A program made the translations under genes and the position numbers. A model generated the notes under the pieces. It made no database searches. It saw only the letters and a program-made list of their open reading frames with translations, and was not told the DNA's origin. From positions 310,001 to 374,000 of the forward strand of contig JAGTXX020000017.1 in assembly GCA_019044685.2 (NCBI GenBank): a stretch of 64,000 bases of DNA. Direction: 5' to 3'. Shown here piece after piece: positions 55,573 through 64,000 of this stretch (position 1 is its first letter; every line of letters begins with the position of its first letter). Source of the DNA: Nannochloris sp. 'desiccata'. Lineage: Eukaryota; Chlorophyta; Trebouxiophyceae; Chlorellales; Chlorellaceae.

Positions 55573-56108
55573 CTAAAATAGCCACTTGAGGAATCTGTGC
55601 ACTCTAATCCAAAAGTAGGCCACAAAGAATAACGTGATACCAAATAAAAAGACATATAAAACATGATTACTCTTTGTTTTTCTGGCTACTCTATCTAATC
55701 TCTTCACAGTCTGTTTCAGTGTCAGTCGTGCTGTTTCCATGGCGCTTTCTAGACCGTCCATGATTTGTTTTGTGAGTTGATTTTCTTCTTGAATTGCAGA
55801 TGAAACTTGCTTTAAGCGGCCGACAGAATTTCGAAGATCCATTATATCGTCGTCTAGATCGTAGGCGTTGCCTGATTCCATGTTGATAGCTAGTTGATCA
55901 TTAGGAGGGGGATTGGATGCGCCAAAGAGAGGCTGACGAGCGCTGAGGCCAGGCCTGATAGCAAAGAAGTTAACAGGGGAGCGGCGGGATTAGAAGAATA
56001 GTTGAATTAAAAGATTGGAGATACATCGTGTGTAAAAATGGGACAGCTAGTGAATCAATGTATACTATACCTGCTTGCAAAGCCTGAACCGCCTTGATAA
56101 TGCGCCAT
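55573..56108 (-). CDS. BET1: BET1-type Qc-SNARE
   Basis: Two exons, 56071-56108 (MAHYQGGSGFAS) and 55573-55954, giving 139 residues. The SNARE helix (about 45-105: DLDDDIMDLRNSVGRLKQVSSAIQEENQLTKQIMDGLE) is followed by a C-terminal membrane anchor (VLYVFLFGITLFFVAYFWI). The zero-layer Gln (IQEEN) fits a Q-SNARE. BET1 proteins act in ER-to-Golgi and intra-Golgi vesicle fusion. Length and layout fit the family. Divergent from MNS1. Confidence 0.88.
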
Positions 56109-56434
56109 TTCCAGGTAGATGTTTGACTTGCTAACCTGTTCAAACGAATTAATTTAACTCAATTTGTTTGTGTACTGAAATTCTTGGAGCAACAGGCGCG
56201 GTATCAACGTTGTTATAGTTTCAGGTATTTGTAGTAATTTTTATTATGGGCATGCAGTGAACTGGAAACTTCTTCATAACCAACTTTTGGCACCAGCTTA
56301 AAGCTGGGCTTTGGTCGTGAAGGCGCCAGAGTTGACTGACCAGTTACTCACTATAGAAACGACCCAGTTGAATACCCCCAATCATCCTCGATAAGGAGTA
56401 TTCAACTATCTATTTGTATTTAAAAAACGAAAGC
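56109..56434. promoter_or_regulatory. Shared divergent promoter region, BET1 / MNS1
   Basis: 326 bp between opposing starts; no gene seen. An upstream in-frame ATG at 56414 adds seven residues to MNS1 but is not favoured. Confidence 0.45.
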
Positions 56435-57919
56435 ATGGGTCGCGGGGACTTGGCTAGAAATCAAGAACGTAAAGTTCATCGTGAACGTGAGCACCACTTC
56501 AATATTCAATCAAGTAAAGACTTCTATTCTGAAGCGAAATTCTACGAAACAAACAGTAAATCAGTACAACGAGCAACTGAGCGGGCTGCGGCGAATGAAA
56601 AAGCTGCAGCTGAGTATGACCGCTCTCAGCAGGAAGCAGCCGAGGCTGGCCGAGCAGCTCAGCTCGAGGCTCAGCGCAAAGCTGAAGAGGACAGGGCAGC
56701 TGCTGAAGAACACAGACTAGTTGAAGAACAGGAAATAAGAAAACGTAGGCAGCGACAAGCTATTATTAATGCAAGCCCAGAGCTTGTGAAAGTCAAAGCA
56801 AAAATTGAGGCGGCAAAAGTAGCTCACGAACAGCACGGCCAACTGAAATCAGCGTTGTTTGACGCTGAATTGGAAGAACAAAATGATGCATTATATAGCT
56901 TTAGTGAAGCTCAGCAGCGTGCACTGGCATCTCGTCAAGAGGATAAGCAAGCACGGTCTCAAAAGGCCAAAGAGCTGGAAGCTCGGCTGGCTCTCCAAGC
57001 CCAACTGCGAGAGCGAGATGCTCTTAGAGCAGCTGCTAAAGAGGAGGCTTTAAAAGACAGAGCTACAATTCAGCAGATGATCGAGAGAGAGAAACAGCAA
57101 GCAGCATTCCAACGTTTAGCCCAGGCACAGCGTCAGAGAGACCTTGCTGCTGAAGCCCAAACATTTATGGCCTTGCAAAGGGAGCTCAGAGAGCGACAAC
57201 GCGCTGTCGAAGCAGAAGAGGAACGGAAAATACAGGAGTATCTACGCATTAGAAAAGAAAGGCACGACCAAATTTCCCAGCAGCGAGCTCAGCGCAAAGC
57301 AGCTGTGGATGAAGACTTTGAAAAAGCTCGACTGGCAGCAGAAGAGGAGAGGTTTCGAATTGAAGAAGAGGAAGCATTACTCGACATGCTGTGCGCTGAA
57401 ATGGATGTACAACGTGCCCGAGAAGAAGCGGCAGAAGCTGCTAGTCGGCGCGCAAATCAGAAGAAAGAGCTATTGGAAGCGAGAGACCTGGCAGCAAAAC
57501 TAAAACAGCAACGAGAAGCGACTGACTCTTCCCGGGAAGCAGAATACCGCCAAAAGTTAATCGAAAGAATGGCTGAGGAGGATAAAATTGGTAAAATGAA
57601 TGCAGTATCACGACGCCTTGCTGTTGCAGAGCATCTGAAAGAAGCAGCGAGATGTGTTGCCTACAAGAAAAAACTTGCCGAGGCTATAATAGAAGAAGAA
57701 GCTGCAGCAGCCTTGCGTTTAACAGAAAAAGAAGCCGAAAGACAAGGTATCATTGAAGAAGAGAGATTACGGTTGCTTGCAGAAGCAGCAAAGTCGTTGA
57801 ATGGCGATTGCAGACACATGCCTCGAGGACTCCTAGAGCGGCCAGAAGATTTAAAAATTGTTTCTACATATATCAACGATGCAGCAAGTGATGAGGGACA
57901 AGCGAGTTTTATTACATAA
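56435..57919 (+). CDS. MNS1: MNS1-like ciliary coiled-coil protein (TPH domain)
   Basis: Single exon, 494 residues, nearly all charged coiled coil. It has the trichohyalin-plectin-homology layout of MNS1, and the closing block IIEEERLRLLAEAAKSL...MPRGLLERPEDLKI parallels the conserved end of animal and algal MNS1. MNS1 is a microtubule inner protein of motile axonemal doublets. Its presence implies that this alga builds, or recently built, flagella. Coiled-coil similarity can mislead, but the conserved C-terminal motif supports the call over CFAP45 or CFAP53. Confidence 0.75.
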   Translation: MGRGDLARNQERKVHREREHHFNIQSSKDFYSEAKFYETNSKSVQRATERAAANEKAAAEYDRSQQEAAEAGRAAQLEAQRKAEEDRAAAEEHRLVEEQEIRKRRQRQAIINASPELVKVKAKIEAAKVAHEQHGQLKSALFDAELEEQNDALYSFSEAQQRALASRQEDKQARSQKAKELEARLALQAQLRERDALRAAAKEEALKDRATIQQMIEREKQQAAFQRLAQAQRQRDLAAEAQTFMALQRELRERQRAVEAEEERKIQEYLRIRKERHDQISQQRAQRKAAVDEDFEKARLAAEEERFRIEEEEALLDMLCAEMDVQRAREEAAEAASRRANQKKELLEARDLAAKLKQQREATDSSREAEYRQKLIERMAEEDKIGKMNAVSRRLAVAEHLKEAARCVAYKKKLAEAIIEEEAAAALRLTEKEAERQGIIEEERLRLLAEAAKSLNGDCRHMPRGLLERPEDLKIVSTYINDAASDEGQASFIT

Positions 57920-58034
57920 CAGGGGGTCTAAAAGAGCGTATAATACGATATGTATTGTAAAACGTACATGTATTCAACTAGAAGAAACACTACGATATAG
58001 ACAGAGTATATTGACCTCTTAAGCCATTTACTGA

Positions 58035-59540
58035 CTACCTAGGCCGCTCCCACTGGGTTGCCTGGGTTTCTATGTTCCCGTAATACACCCCACCGGTGTT
58101 AGCGTCATAGATTGCCCTCCATTCAGGTGGTAGACCCACAGATAAAGCATCTACATCAAATGTAGCAGCAGCGACAAGAAGAGCAGGATCAGGAGCGGGA
58201 ATTTGCTCTTCCTTTTGTAAAGTTGTATTTCCCCCTTGGTTAACGCCGTCTTCTTCATTCTCTTCTTCTATTTCTCCTTCATGAACGCTAGTGTTCTTCA
58301 CTTTATTTCTCCAATCACCCATAACAGGAGCAAAGTTAGGGTTACCGTCAACTGCGCCACTACGAATCTGTTCAGTTCTCCATGCTTCAGCTTGTTTCAA
58401 TCTTTTTTTTTCTCGGATCGCAGCGAGCGCCTCCACATCATCGCCAAAGTCATCTTCACAGAGGTCACTCTGAATATCTTCTTTAAGTTCTTTTTGTACA
58501 GAAGCCCATTTAGTCATCATAGCTGAAGCTCCTCTACTTCCTGATACTCTAGAAAAAGGCTTAATTTTCGTTTTTTTTGTTAATTTAACCCCCGCAAGCG
58601 ATGGCGGTACTTTTGAAATAGATGCTGTCTGGCCTGTTGCTCGTTTCTGGCCGTTATCTGGTCCTAAATTTCCCTCGTCTTTCTCTTCTTCTATGTCCAT
58701 ATCATCGTCGCTTTTCCCCCCTACTACAGCAGCAGCAGCTTCTTTGATGGCCTTTCCACCATCAACCACTTCTGTTTCCACTCGTGTCTGCAGCGCTCCT
58801 TGGGTTTCCAATGGAGCCACTGAAGCCGGTGCTGGTGCCCCGATTTCTGCAACTGCTGCTGCTATACAAGCGTGCACTGTACACCAAACTCTACTCGCAT
58901 GAATCCCCATTTGCTCCGATGGGTTGCTTTTATGCTGCTCTTTAGAGAGGCTATCTAATAGATTTAAAAGAGCCGAAGCTTGAATGGCTTTCTGGGCAGC
59001 TATTGGGATTTCAGTCTGCAGTTCCGTATTCGCTGCTGCATTCTGGAGTCTTTCTACTGCGTCTGAGATGATGGTACGTGTCATCTCCATAGATTTCAAA
59101 GCATCTTGGCCTTCTGGAGAGGTCCAAGAAAGTTGGCCAGTAGCCGGGTGCCAGTAATAATGTGTTGGGGCGGTGGGAGGGGAGGAAAACCCTGGTCTAG
59201 AGACGCGCACCCAGCCTGGTGCGTTGTTAACCTCATCTAGTACAACTTGATCTAACGAAGGGGTAGCGCCTGCTTTTATTCGCTCAATATCTTCGACAAG
59301 TTTTGAAAACTGCAGTCGACATACATGATTAGGTGGCGGTGAAATTGATGAAATTTAAAAAAGTATATGTGACTGTAAAATTAGGCTGTTTGGATCTCAT
59401 CTGGGCACTGATTATGAAAATGCAGCTTATTCAAGTACCTGTTCTTGAATATTTCCTTGGTCCTGAGCAGAGAAAGGCTCTTCATCCAAGTTGGTATTCA
59501 GATCAAGAGCTAATCTCTGCCGTCGTTCTCTGCGCGCCAT
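58035..59540 (-). CDS. Two-WW-domain protein, FNBP4-like
   Basis: Two exons, 59439-59540 (MARRERRQRLALDL) and 58035-59309, giving 458 residues. The first WW domain begins GWVRVSRPGFSS and continues HYYWHPATGQLSWTSP. The second closes the protein: LPPEWRAIYDANTGGVYYGNIETQATQWERP. The wide spacing, with an intervening acidic region and the KTKIKPFSRVSG...MMTKWASVQKEL segment, matches formin-binding protein 4. WW domains bind proline-rich ligands such as formin FH1 or splicing factors. Divergent from LHCA. Confidence 0.8.
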
Positions 59541-59786
59541 TGTTGCCTGACCCACTATAGCTTCATCCCAATGGTATTCTTCTATGCAGACAAGCTCTCT
59601 AGGCACGATTTTAGCAAAATTTGTGGGTTTCGGTCATGAAGGAAGAAAGGAAATGTTTTTTAGCTATCGACAAAATCTGTAAATATTGCGATGTTTTCAG
59701 CACATATAAGCGCATCAGACCCTCGCTACAGCTTTAACTATTTTCAATTCGACTTCTGGGAGTAAATTATTAGTAATCTTGTCACT

Positions 59787-60631
59787 ATGTCTGCCGCTAT
59801 TCAGGCAAATGCCTTCGTTGCCAAGCCCGCAGCTGTGAAGCCTCGCGCTGCTCGCAGGGTTGTTACCCAGGCTGCTAAAGCTACCTGGTACCCTGGTGCA
59901 ACCAACACCCCCAAATACCTCGATGGCTCTATGCCCGGTGGTGAGTTTGCTCAATCTTATAAAATCGATTATTTATACATTTCTCTCTAAATTGGCTCCT
60001 TTTCGTCAAGTTTCCGTTGTCAAGTTTGCTGACCACGTATTAAACATCATTATTTTTATTACCTGCAGACTACGGATTCGATCCCCTCGGCTTAGGTGCC
60101 AAGAAGGATTTGTTGAAGTATTATCAGAATGCCGAGATCATCAACGGACGCTGGGCTATGGCTGCCGTTGCTGGTATCTTGGCTGAGGATCTCCTTGGAC
60201 GCGGTGACTGGTGGACTGCCGGTGCCCAGGAATACGCTGTCGATATCAAGACTCAGCTCCTCGTCGGCATCCCCACTTTCATCGTCCTTGAGGGCCTCCG
60301 CGCCAGGGGCTTTGAGAAGACTGGTGACTTCAAATTTCAGGACCCCGCAGGCATGGACTCTCCTGAGACCCGCCTCAAGGAGGTTAAGAACGCTCGTCTT
60401 GCTATGGTTGCTTTCCTCGGATTCTCTTCTCAGGCTGCCGTTCAGGGCATGGGACCCATTGAGTGCCTTCAAAAACATCTTGAGAACCCTGGAATGAACA
60501 ACATCTACACTTCTGCTGTCGGTAATGAAGCCACGGTTGGTGTCATGGCTCTCTCTATCCTCCCTATCATTATTGAGGCCCGTAAGGCTCTCGGTGATGA
60601 CGATGATGAGTTCAAGGCTATCCCCTGGTAA
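59787..60631 (+). CDS. LHCA: Light-harvesting chlorophyll a/b-binding protein, photosystem I type
   Basis: Two exons, 59787-59940 and 60069-60631, giving 238 residues. A plastid transit peptide (MSAAIQANAFVAKPAAVKPRAARR) precedes the LHCI-style start [28 protein letters not shown]. Helix A carries EIINGRWAMAAVAG and helix C carries LKEVKNARLAMVAFLGF, the Glu-Arg ion pairs and chlorophyll ligands of the family; helix B is TQLLVGIPTFIVLEGL. A further hydrophobic C-terminal segment (VGVMALSILPIIIEARKAL) recalls green algal Lhca1-group proteins. Third positions are markedly C-rich compared with neighbours, as expected for a very highly expressed gene. Confidence 0.95.
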
Positions 60632-60893
60632 ATATAGTATTTTGTGTATTAGTGCTGTGTATTTCCATAGATTTTCGAGATTTTAGTAAGGAATAAGCAT
60701 CATTAGGTGTCGAAATTTGTAAGAATAATTCTGTTCAGATGAAATTTTGAGAAGACAAAATCAGAAGCTTTCTGAGAAAGGCGACAAAATGTCAAGGCCA
60801 GGCACCCTTAAAGGGTCTTTCGTCTTCTCACGATCACATGGATTTTTTCAGATAGTTTACATCTTCACAGTGTTGGATTTATTTGGATGGAAT

Positions 60894-61801
60894 ATGAGTG
60901 AGGAAGGTGGCCTTGGAGCCCTCTTGGGTGCATATATTTCCGATTCTGATGTGGAAGATCAAAATTCAGCAGATAGTTAGTTTTATCAATTTAATATGCA
61001 TTCTGATATCTGTGTTATAGCTACAACTCAAATTAACTACGCTTACTCCTCGATTAAATAACAGGTGAAGAGAAAAGAGAAACTAGAGATGCCCATCCCG
61101 CTTCAGAAGAACCCCAAGCACCACTGCAAGAGGAGAATCCTGCAACAGAGGCTATGCTACTAGATAATGAAGCAACAGGAATATTAGATGAAGCCCCTGA
61201 ACAAGGTCCACAACGACCACCTCCTAATGACCCAGAAGCTGTGTATGCTTACCCCAGTGGCGGTGACATTGACACCATCGTAGATAATGAGAATGAAGTT
61301 GACATTGAAGATAAAGTAGGGTTTAGTTCACTAAGCTTCGACGCTCTACCGCCAAGATTAGCTTCCGCTCCATCTGGAGAATCCAACCCTGAAGTTCAAG
61401 CCCGAATAGCACGATGGTTGGAGCTACAACGAGATGGTCGTCGCCTGACCGACACATTACGCTCTTCAAGAGATTATAGAAACCCAGAATTTTTTAAGAA
61501 AATGGTCGAATACTGGGAAATAGATGAATATGGGACTGCATTTGCACCAGAATTGTTTAACCCTGGGTCTTTACCGGTAGAAGATAGTATAGAAGCGCTT
61601 AAAAAAGAATTGACAATAGAGGATGAAAGGAAGAAAGCGAGGAGAATAGCTGGCACAACCAAAATAGAATTCACTCAAGGTAGTGGAGCTGGTGGTGGTG
61701 GTGGTGCGAGAGGTGGCGCAGCGACGGCTACAGCGACGGCAGCTGCGATTAAAGCGGCGCAAGCTATGGCTCAGAAACTGGCGGCAAATAGAGGCCGATA
61801 G
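60894..61801 (+). CDS. SAP30BP: SAP30BP / HCNGP-like nuclear protein
   Basis: Two exons, 60894-60975 and 61065-61801, joined as AGT (Ser) before GEEK-type acidic sequence, giving 272 residues. The first residues MSEEGGLGALLGAYISDSDVED match the family's LxxLxxYxSDSD start. The HCNGP domain is NPEVQARIARWLELQRDGRRLTDTLRSSRDYRNPEFFKKMVEYWEIDEYGTAF (about 130-185), then ELFNPGSLPVEDSIEALKKE. SAP30BP associates with the spliceosome and promotes splicing of short introns in animals. A Gly/Ala-rich tail ends the protein. Confidence 0.9.
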
Positions 61802-62221
61802 AGACAATAAAGCATTTGTTTGTTTTAAAATTTGCGGTTTTAAATTTAATTCGCTTGATAATATATCTAATTACATTGCTCTTTAGAGATCTCTTTATTA
61901 TTCAAAATATTAATACTAGTAAGCAAGTATTTATACAAAAGAATCGAAGTTTATACCAAAAATGGGGGAGAAGGGGCCGGTCGGCTGCGGCATTACCACG
62001 ACACCGCAGGAGGAAAAAATAAAGAGAGAGAGAAAAAATAAAAAGAATTAAAACATAGATGGACTTTAACAGTACACATATACGCACATGAACGCATTAG
62101 AAAGAATCAAAAAAAATGGCATTATAGTATAGATTTATATAAGCAAAAAGAATTGTCTATATAATTATCGAGCAGCACAAACCCCGACACTACTCATAGA
62201 ACCGACGGAAAAAAATTTAAA
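61802..62221. other. Convergent intergenic region, no gene seen
   Basis: 420 bp, A/T- and purine-rich, between converging stops. An AATAAA motif lies a few bases after the SAP30BP stop. The small open frames are low complexity. Confidence 0.6.
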
Positions 62222-64000
62222 TCAGTTTTGCTTCCTAGGATCTCCCTGCTTTGTACGAACATCACTACGACGAACAAACGAGACAGCATGCTTCACATTT
62301 GCAGCATTCATATACACCATCCCTGCTACAGCCATGCAATGCGTTCCATGCGAAGGGAATGCTTGAGGATTGACAAAGACGGTAGTTGCCAGAGCGGCAT
62401 GAGCGATCAAGCGAAAGAGCACAAAAGTTAAGAAATTCACTACACCGAGCATTTTCACAAATGCAGATGATTCTTTACCCTTAAAATTACCAATAGAACT
62501 AGAATTAACAGTTTCAGAGCCCGTGGAAATAGCAGCTTGGCTTCTCAACATGAGAAACACTGTGTTAAACTCTGACAGCAGGGTGACTGCCAAGAAAGGT
62601 GTGTTGATATTTTTATACGCTGCGCTACTAAACATAACTAAAAGCACGGTATAATGCAGTACAGCCCAATAATTACGTCGGTAAAGCTTAGAACCCACTT
62701 CAGTCCAGAGAGCAAAACCGAAGAAGCCAGCAGAAGCTGCAGCGAGAGCTAGATCGAGGGGGGTGCCCGTTTGAGGCGCGACTAAAGAAAGTGCATCTGG
62801 GTGAGTCATCACCTGCCATGCTGCGCATGCTGCGGCAATAGGGGAGTACATGAGATGCACAGCTTGTAAGTTCCAAAGGGTAGCACGATCTGGAGTCAGA
62901 GACGGGTAAAAGGGTAAAAGCCATCGGGAGATGGCAGCGTTGATGGAGAAGAGAAAAGCAGACAGGGCAGTGACCAACGGCAAAAGCCAGAGAACATGAG
63001 AGGTAGACACTGCGACTCCAGCTAGGAAGAAATATACAGACATGATAATCTGCGTCAGAGCATCGTTTCTAGGCGAGGTGGAAGAGATAGAGCCATCATC
63101 CTTTGAGAAAAGTGATCTGGCTGTGGCGCCAACACCACTGTTCAGAGCAACCTCCACAGGCAGACCAGCTTTACTCCTTTCCATAGCAATTCTCACATCA
63201 CCTTCGGTTAAACTTGGTACCTGGTCTTTGACCCAGGTCATCTGGAAAGTATGAATGTATTTTGCATCAAAAGCACCTTCACAGTACGCGAAATAAAATC
63301 GATATTTCCTCCAAAACCATTCTGAATACCCAAGATTTAAAACATCATTCTTCTTTTCTTCCCAGGTTTTTCGCCAAGCTCGTAACGTGACAGCATAATC
63401 GGGTCCAATATCTTCGCACCCATGAACTGTAAGGCCAGTTCCTCTCGCGGATTCTACACAAGCTCCGACAGAAGGCAAATGCCCTCCAGGAAAAATGTGT
63501 TCTCGAATAAAATCTGAAGAAATGCAGTAGGCTTCATATCGTTCATCAGGCTCTGCGATAACTTGGATAACAGCCCTACCACCGGGTTTCAGCGCAGCGC
63601 CCACCGTCATGAAATACGCACGTAAATGTTCATGTCCTACTGCTTCGATCATTTCGCAAGAAACAACTCGATCATAGGTGCCAAGACCAGGAACATCGCG
63701 ATAATCACAGAATAATAACGTGATCTTATCTTCAAGACCAGCTGCTTTGACCCGCATGTTGGCTTCAGCGAGCTGTTCTTTGGATAAAGTAAGCCCAGTG
63801 ACGCGGCATCCTGTAGTAGAAGCAGCGCGCATAGCGAAAGAACCCCAGCCACAGCCGATTTCTAAGACATGGTGCTCAGGTTTCAAGTCAGCTTTCGCGA
63901 TGAGCGCGTCGAGTTTGTTGTATTGGGAGGTTTTTAAATCAGGTGCCACCACGGTGCCACCACCACCTCCTGTGGTAGTGTCAGCAGTCCATATGCCACA
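62222..64000 (-). CDS. Cyclopropane-fatty-acid synthase methyltransferase fused to TLC-like membrane domain (5' end beyond window)
   Basis: Reading frame open from 64000 to the stop at 62222; the first visible residues CGIWTADTTT belong to the CFA synthase YSCGIW motif, so the start lies beyond the edge. The methyltransferase has the SAM site VLEIGCGWGSFAMRAA, then CDYRDVPG, SCEMIEAVGHEHL, SDFIREHIFPGGHLPS and DIGPDYAVTLRAWRKTW, closing with FAYCEGAFDAKYIHTFQMTW. It transfers a methylene group from SAM to an unsaturated phospholipid acyl chain. After about residue 300, multiple membrane helices follow, including NYWAVLHYTVLLVMFSSAAYKN and LLSEFNTVFLMLR, the TLC (TRAM-LAG1-CLN8) pattern. The methyltransferase call is very secure, the TLC call moderate. 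Confidence 0.87.
   Translation of the reverse strand, partial: CGIWTADTTTGGGGGTVVAPDLKTSQYNKLDALIAKADLKPEHHVLEIGCGWGSFAMRAASTTGCRVTGLTLSKEQLAEANMRVKAAGLEDKITLLFCDYRDVPGLGTYDRVVSCEMIEAVGHEHLRAYFMTVGAALKPGGRAVIQVIAEPDERYEAYCISSDFIREHIFPGGHLPSVGACVESARGTGLTVHGCEDIGPDYAVTLRAWRKTWEEKKNDVLNLGYSEWFWRKYRFYFAYCEGAFDAKYIHTFQMTWVKDQVPSLTEGDVRIAMERSKAGLPVEVALNSGVGATARSLFSKDDGSISSTSPRNDALTQIIMSVYFFLAGVAVSTSHVLWLLPLVTALSAFLFSINAAISRWLLPFYPSLTPDRATLWNLQAVHLMYSPIAAACAAWQVMTHPDALSLVAPQTGTPLDLALAAASAGFFGFALWTEVGSKLYRRNYWAVLHYTVLLVMFSSAAYKNINTPFLAVTLLSEFNTVFLMLRSQAAISTGSETVNSSSIGNFKGKESSAFVKMLGVVNFLTFVLFRLIAHAALATTVFVNPQAFPSHGTHCMAVAGMVYMNAANVKHAVSFVRRSDVRTKQGDPRKQN

Noticed and set aside
1..64000. tRNA genes, rRNA, CRISPR arrays, bacterial operons or viral insertions
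   Set aside because: No T-loop-like GGTTCGANNCC with a matching cloverleaf, no regular spaced repeats, and no capsid, integrase or reverse-transcriptase frames were found by eye; tRNAscan-type searching would be more decisive.

Overview
This is nuclear DNA from a photosynthetic eukaryote, most likely a chlorophyte green alga. The evidence is a photosystem-I type LHC protein with a transit peptide, a PLATZ zinc-binding transcription factor, an IBR5-type phosphatase, nodulin-21-like (VTL) iron transporters, nucleus-encoded organelle factors (RF1, RbfA, HU), and a ciliary MNS1 protein that points to a flagellated stage. Genes carry few, short (about 50-300 bp) GT-AG introns, with at least two GC-AG introns. 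All three standard stop codons are used. The layout is compact, with many head-to-head gene pairs sharing 250-350 bp. Exon boundaries below were read from splice consensus, reading-frame continuity and family conservation, with no transcript data. All are predictions.

The dominant feature is a very large inverted repeat. Bases 1-7687 reappear reverse-complemented at 32751-40437 (position i pairs with 40438-i), with no difference found anywhere I compared. About 25 kb of single-copy DNA separates the arms. Each arm carries RPL27A, mitochondrial mS34, a chromo-shadow-domain protein, a 502-bp non-autonomous hAT transposon and a GH92 mannosidase. The inner junction at 32750/32751 cuts the second GH92 copy (first 149 codons missing) and a P-type Ca2+-ATPase (N-terminus missing just before TM1), placing them head to head. 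The repeat runs off the left edge of the window, so its outer end is unknown. It may be a real segmental duplication or an assembly fold-back.

Layout. 1-8134: left arm and the complete GH92 gene. 8135-32750, single copy: PLATZ factor, small orphan, IBR5-like phosphatase, organellar RF1, TMEM208, oxysterol-binding protein, bZIP factor, secreted Cys-rich peptide, CRAL-TRIO protein, RbfA, HU-like protein, BTB-Kelch protein, metallophosphoesterase, truncated Ca2+-ATPase. 32751-40437: right arm. 40757-64000: selenium-binding protein, tandem VIT-family genes, CBS-DCC fusion, GIP1-like UBA/Q-rich protein, CDC5, FHA-RING protein, BET1 SNARE, MNS1, WW-domain protein, LHCA, SAP30BP and a CFA-synthase/TLC fusion that runs off the right edge.

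The genes are mostly housekeeping, not one pathway. There is a mild concentration of organelle gene-expression factors (mS34, RF1, RbfA, HU) and of membrane lipid, trafficking and transport proteins (OSBP, CRAL-TRIO, BET1, TMEM208, CFAS-TLC, VIT pair, Ca2+-ATPase). No rRNA, tRNA or CRISPR array was found.
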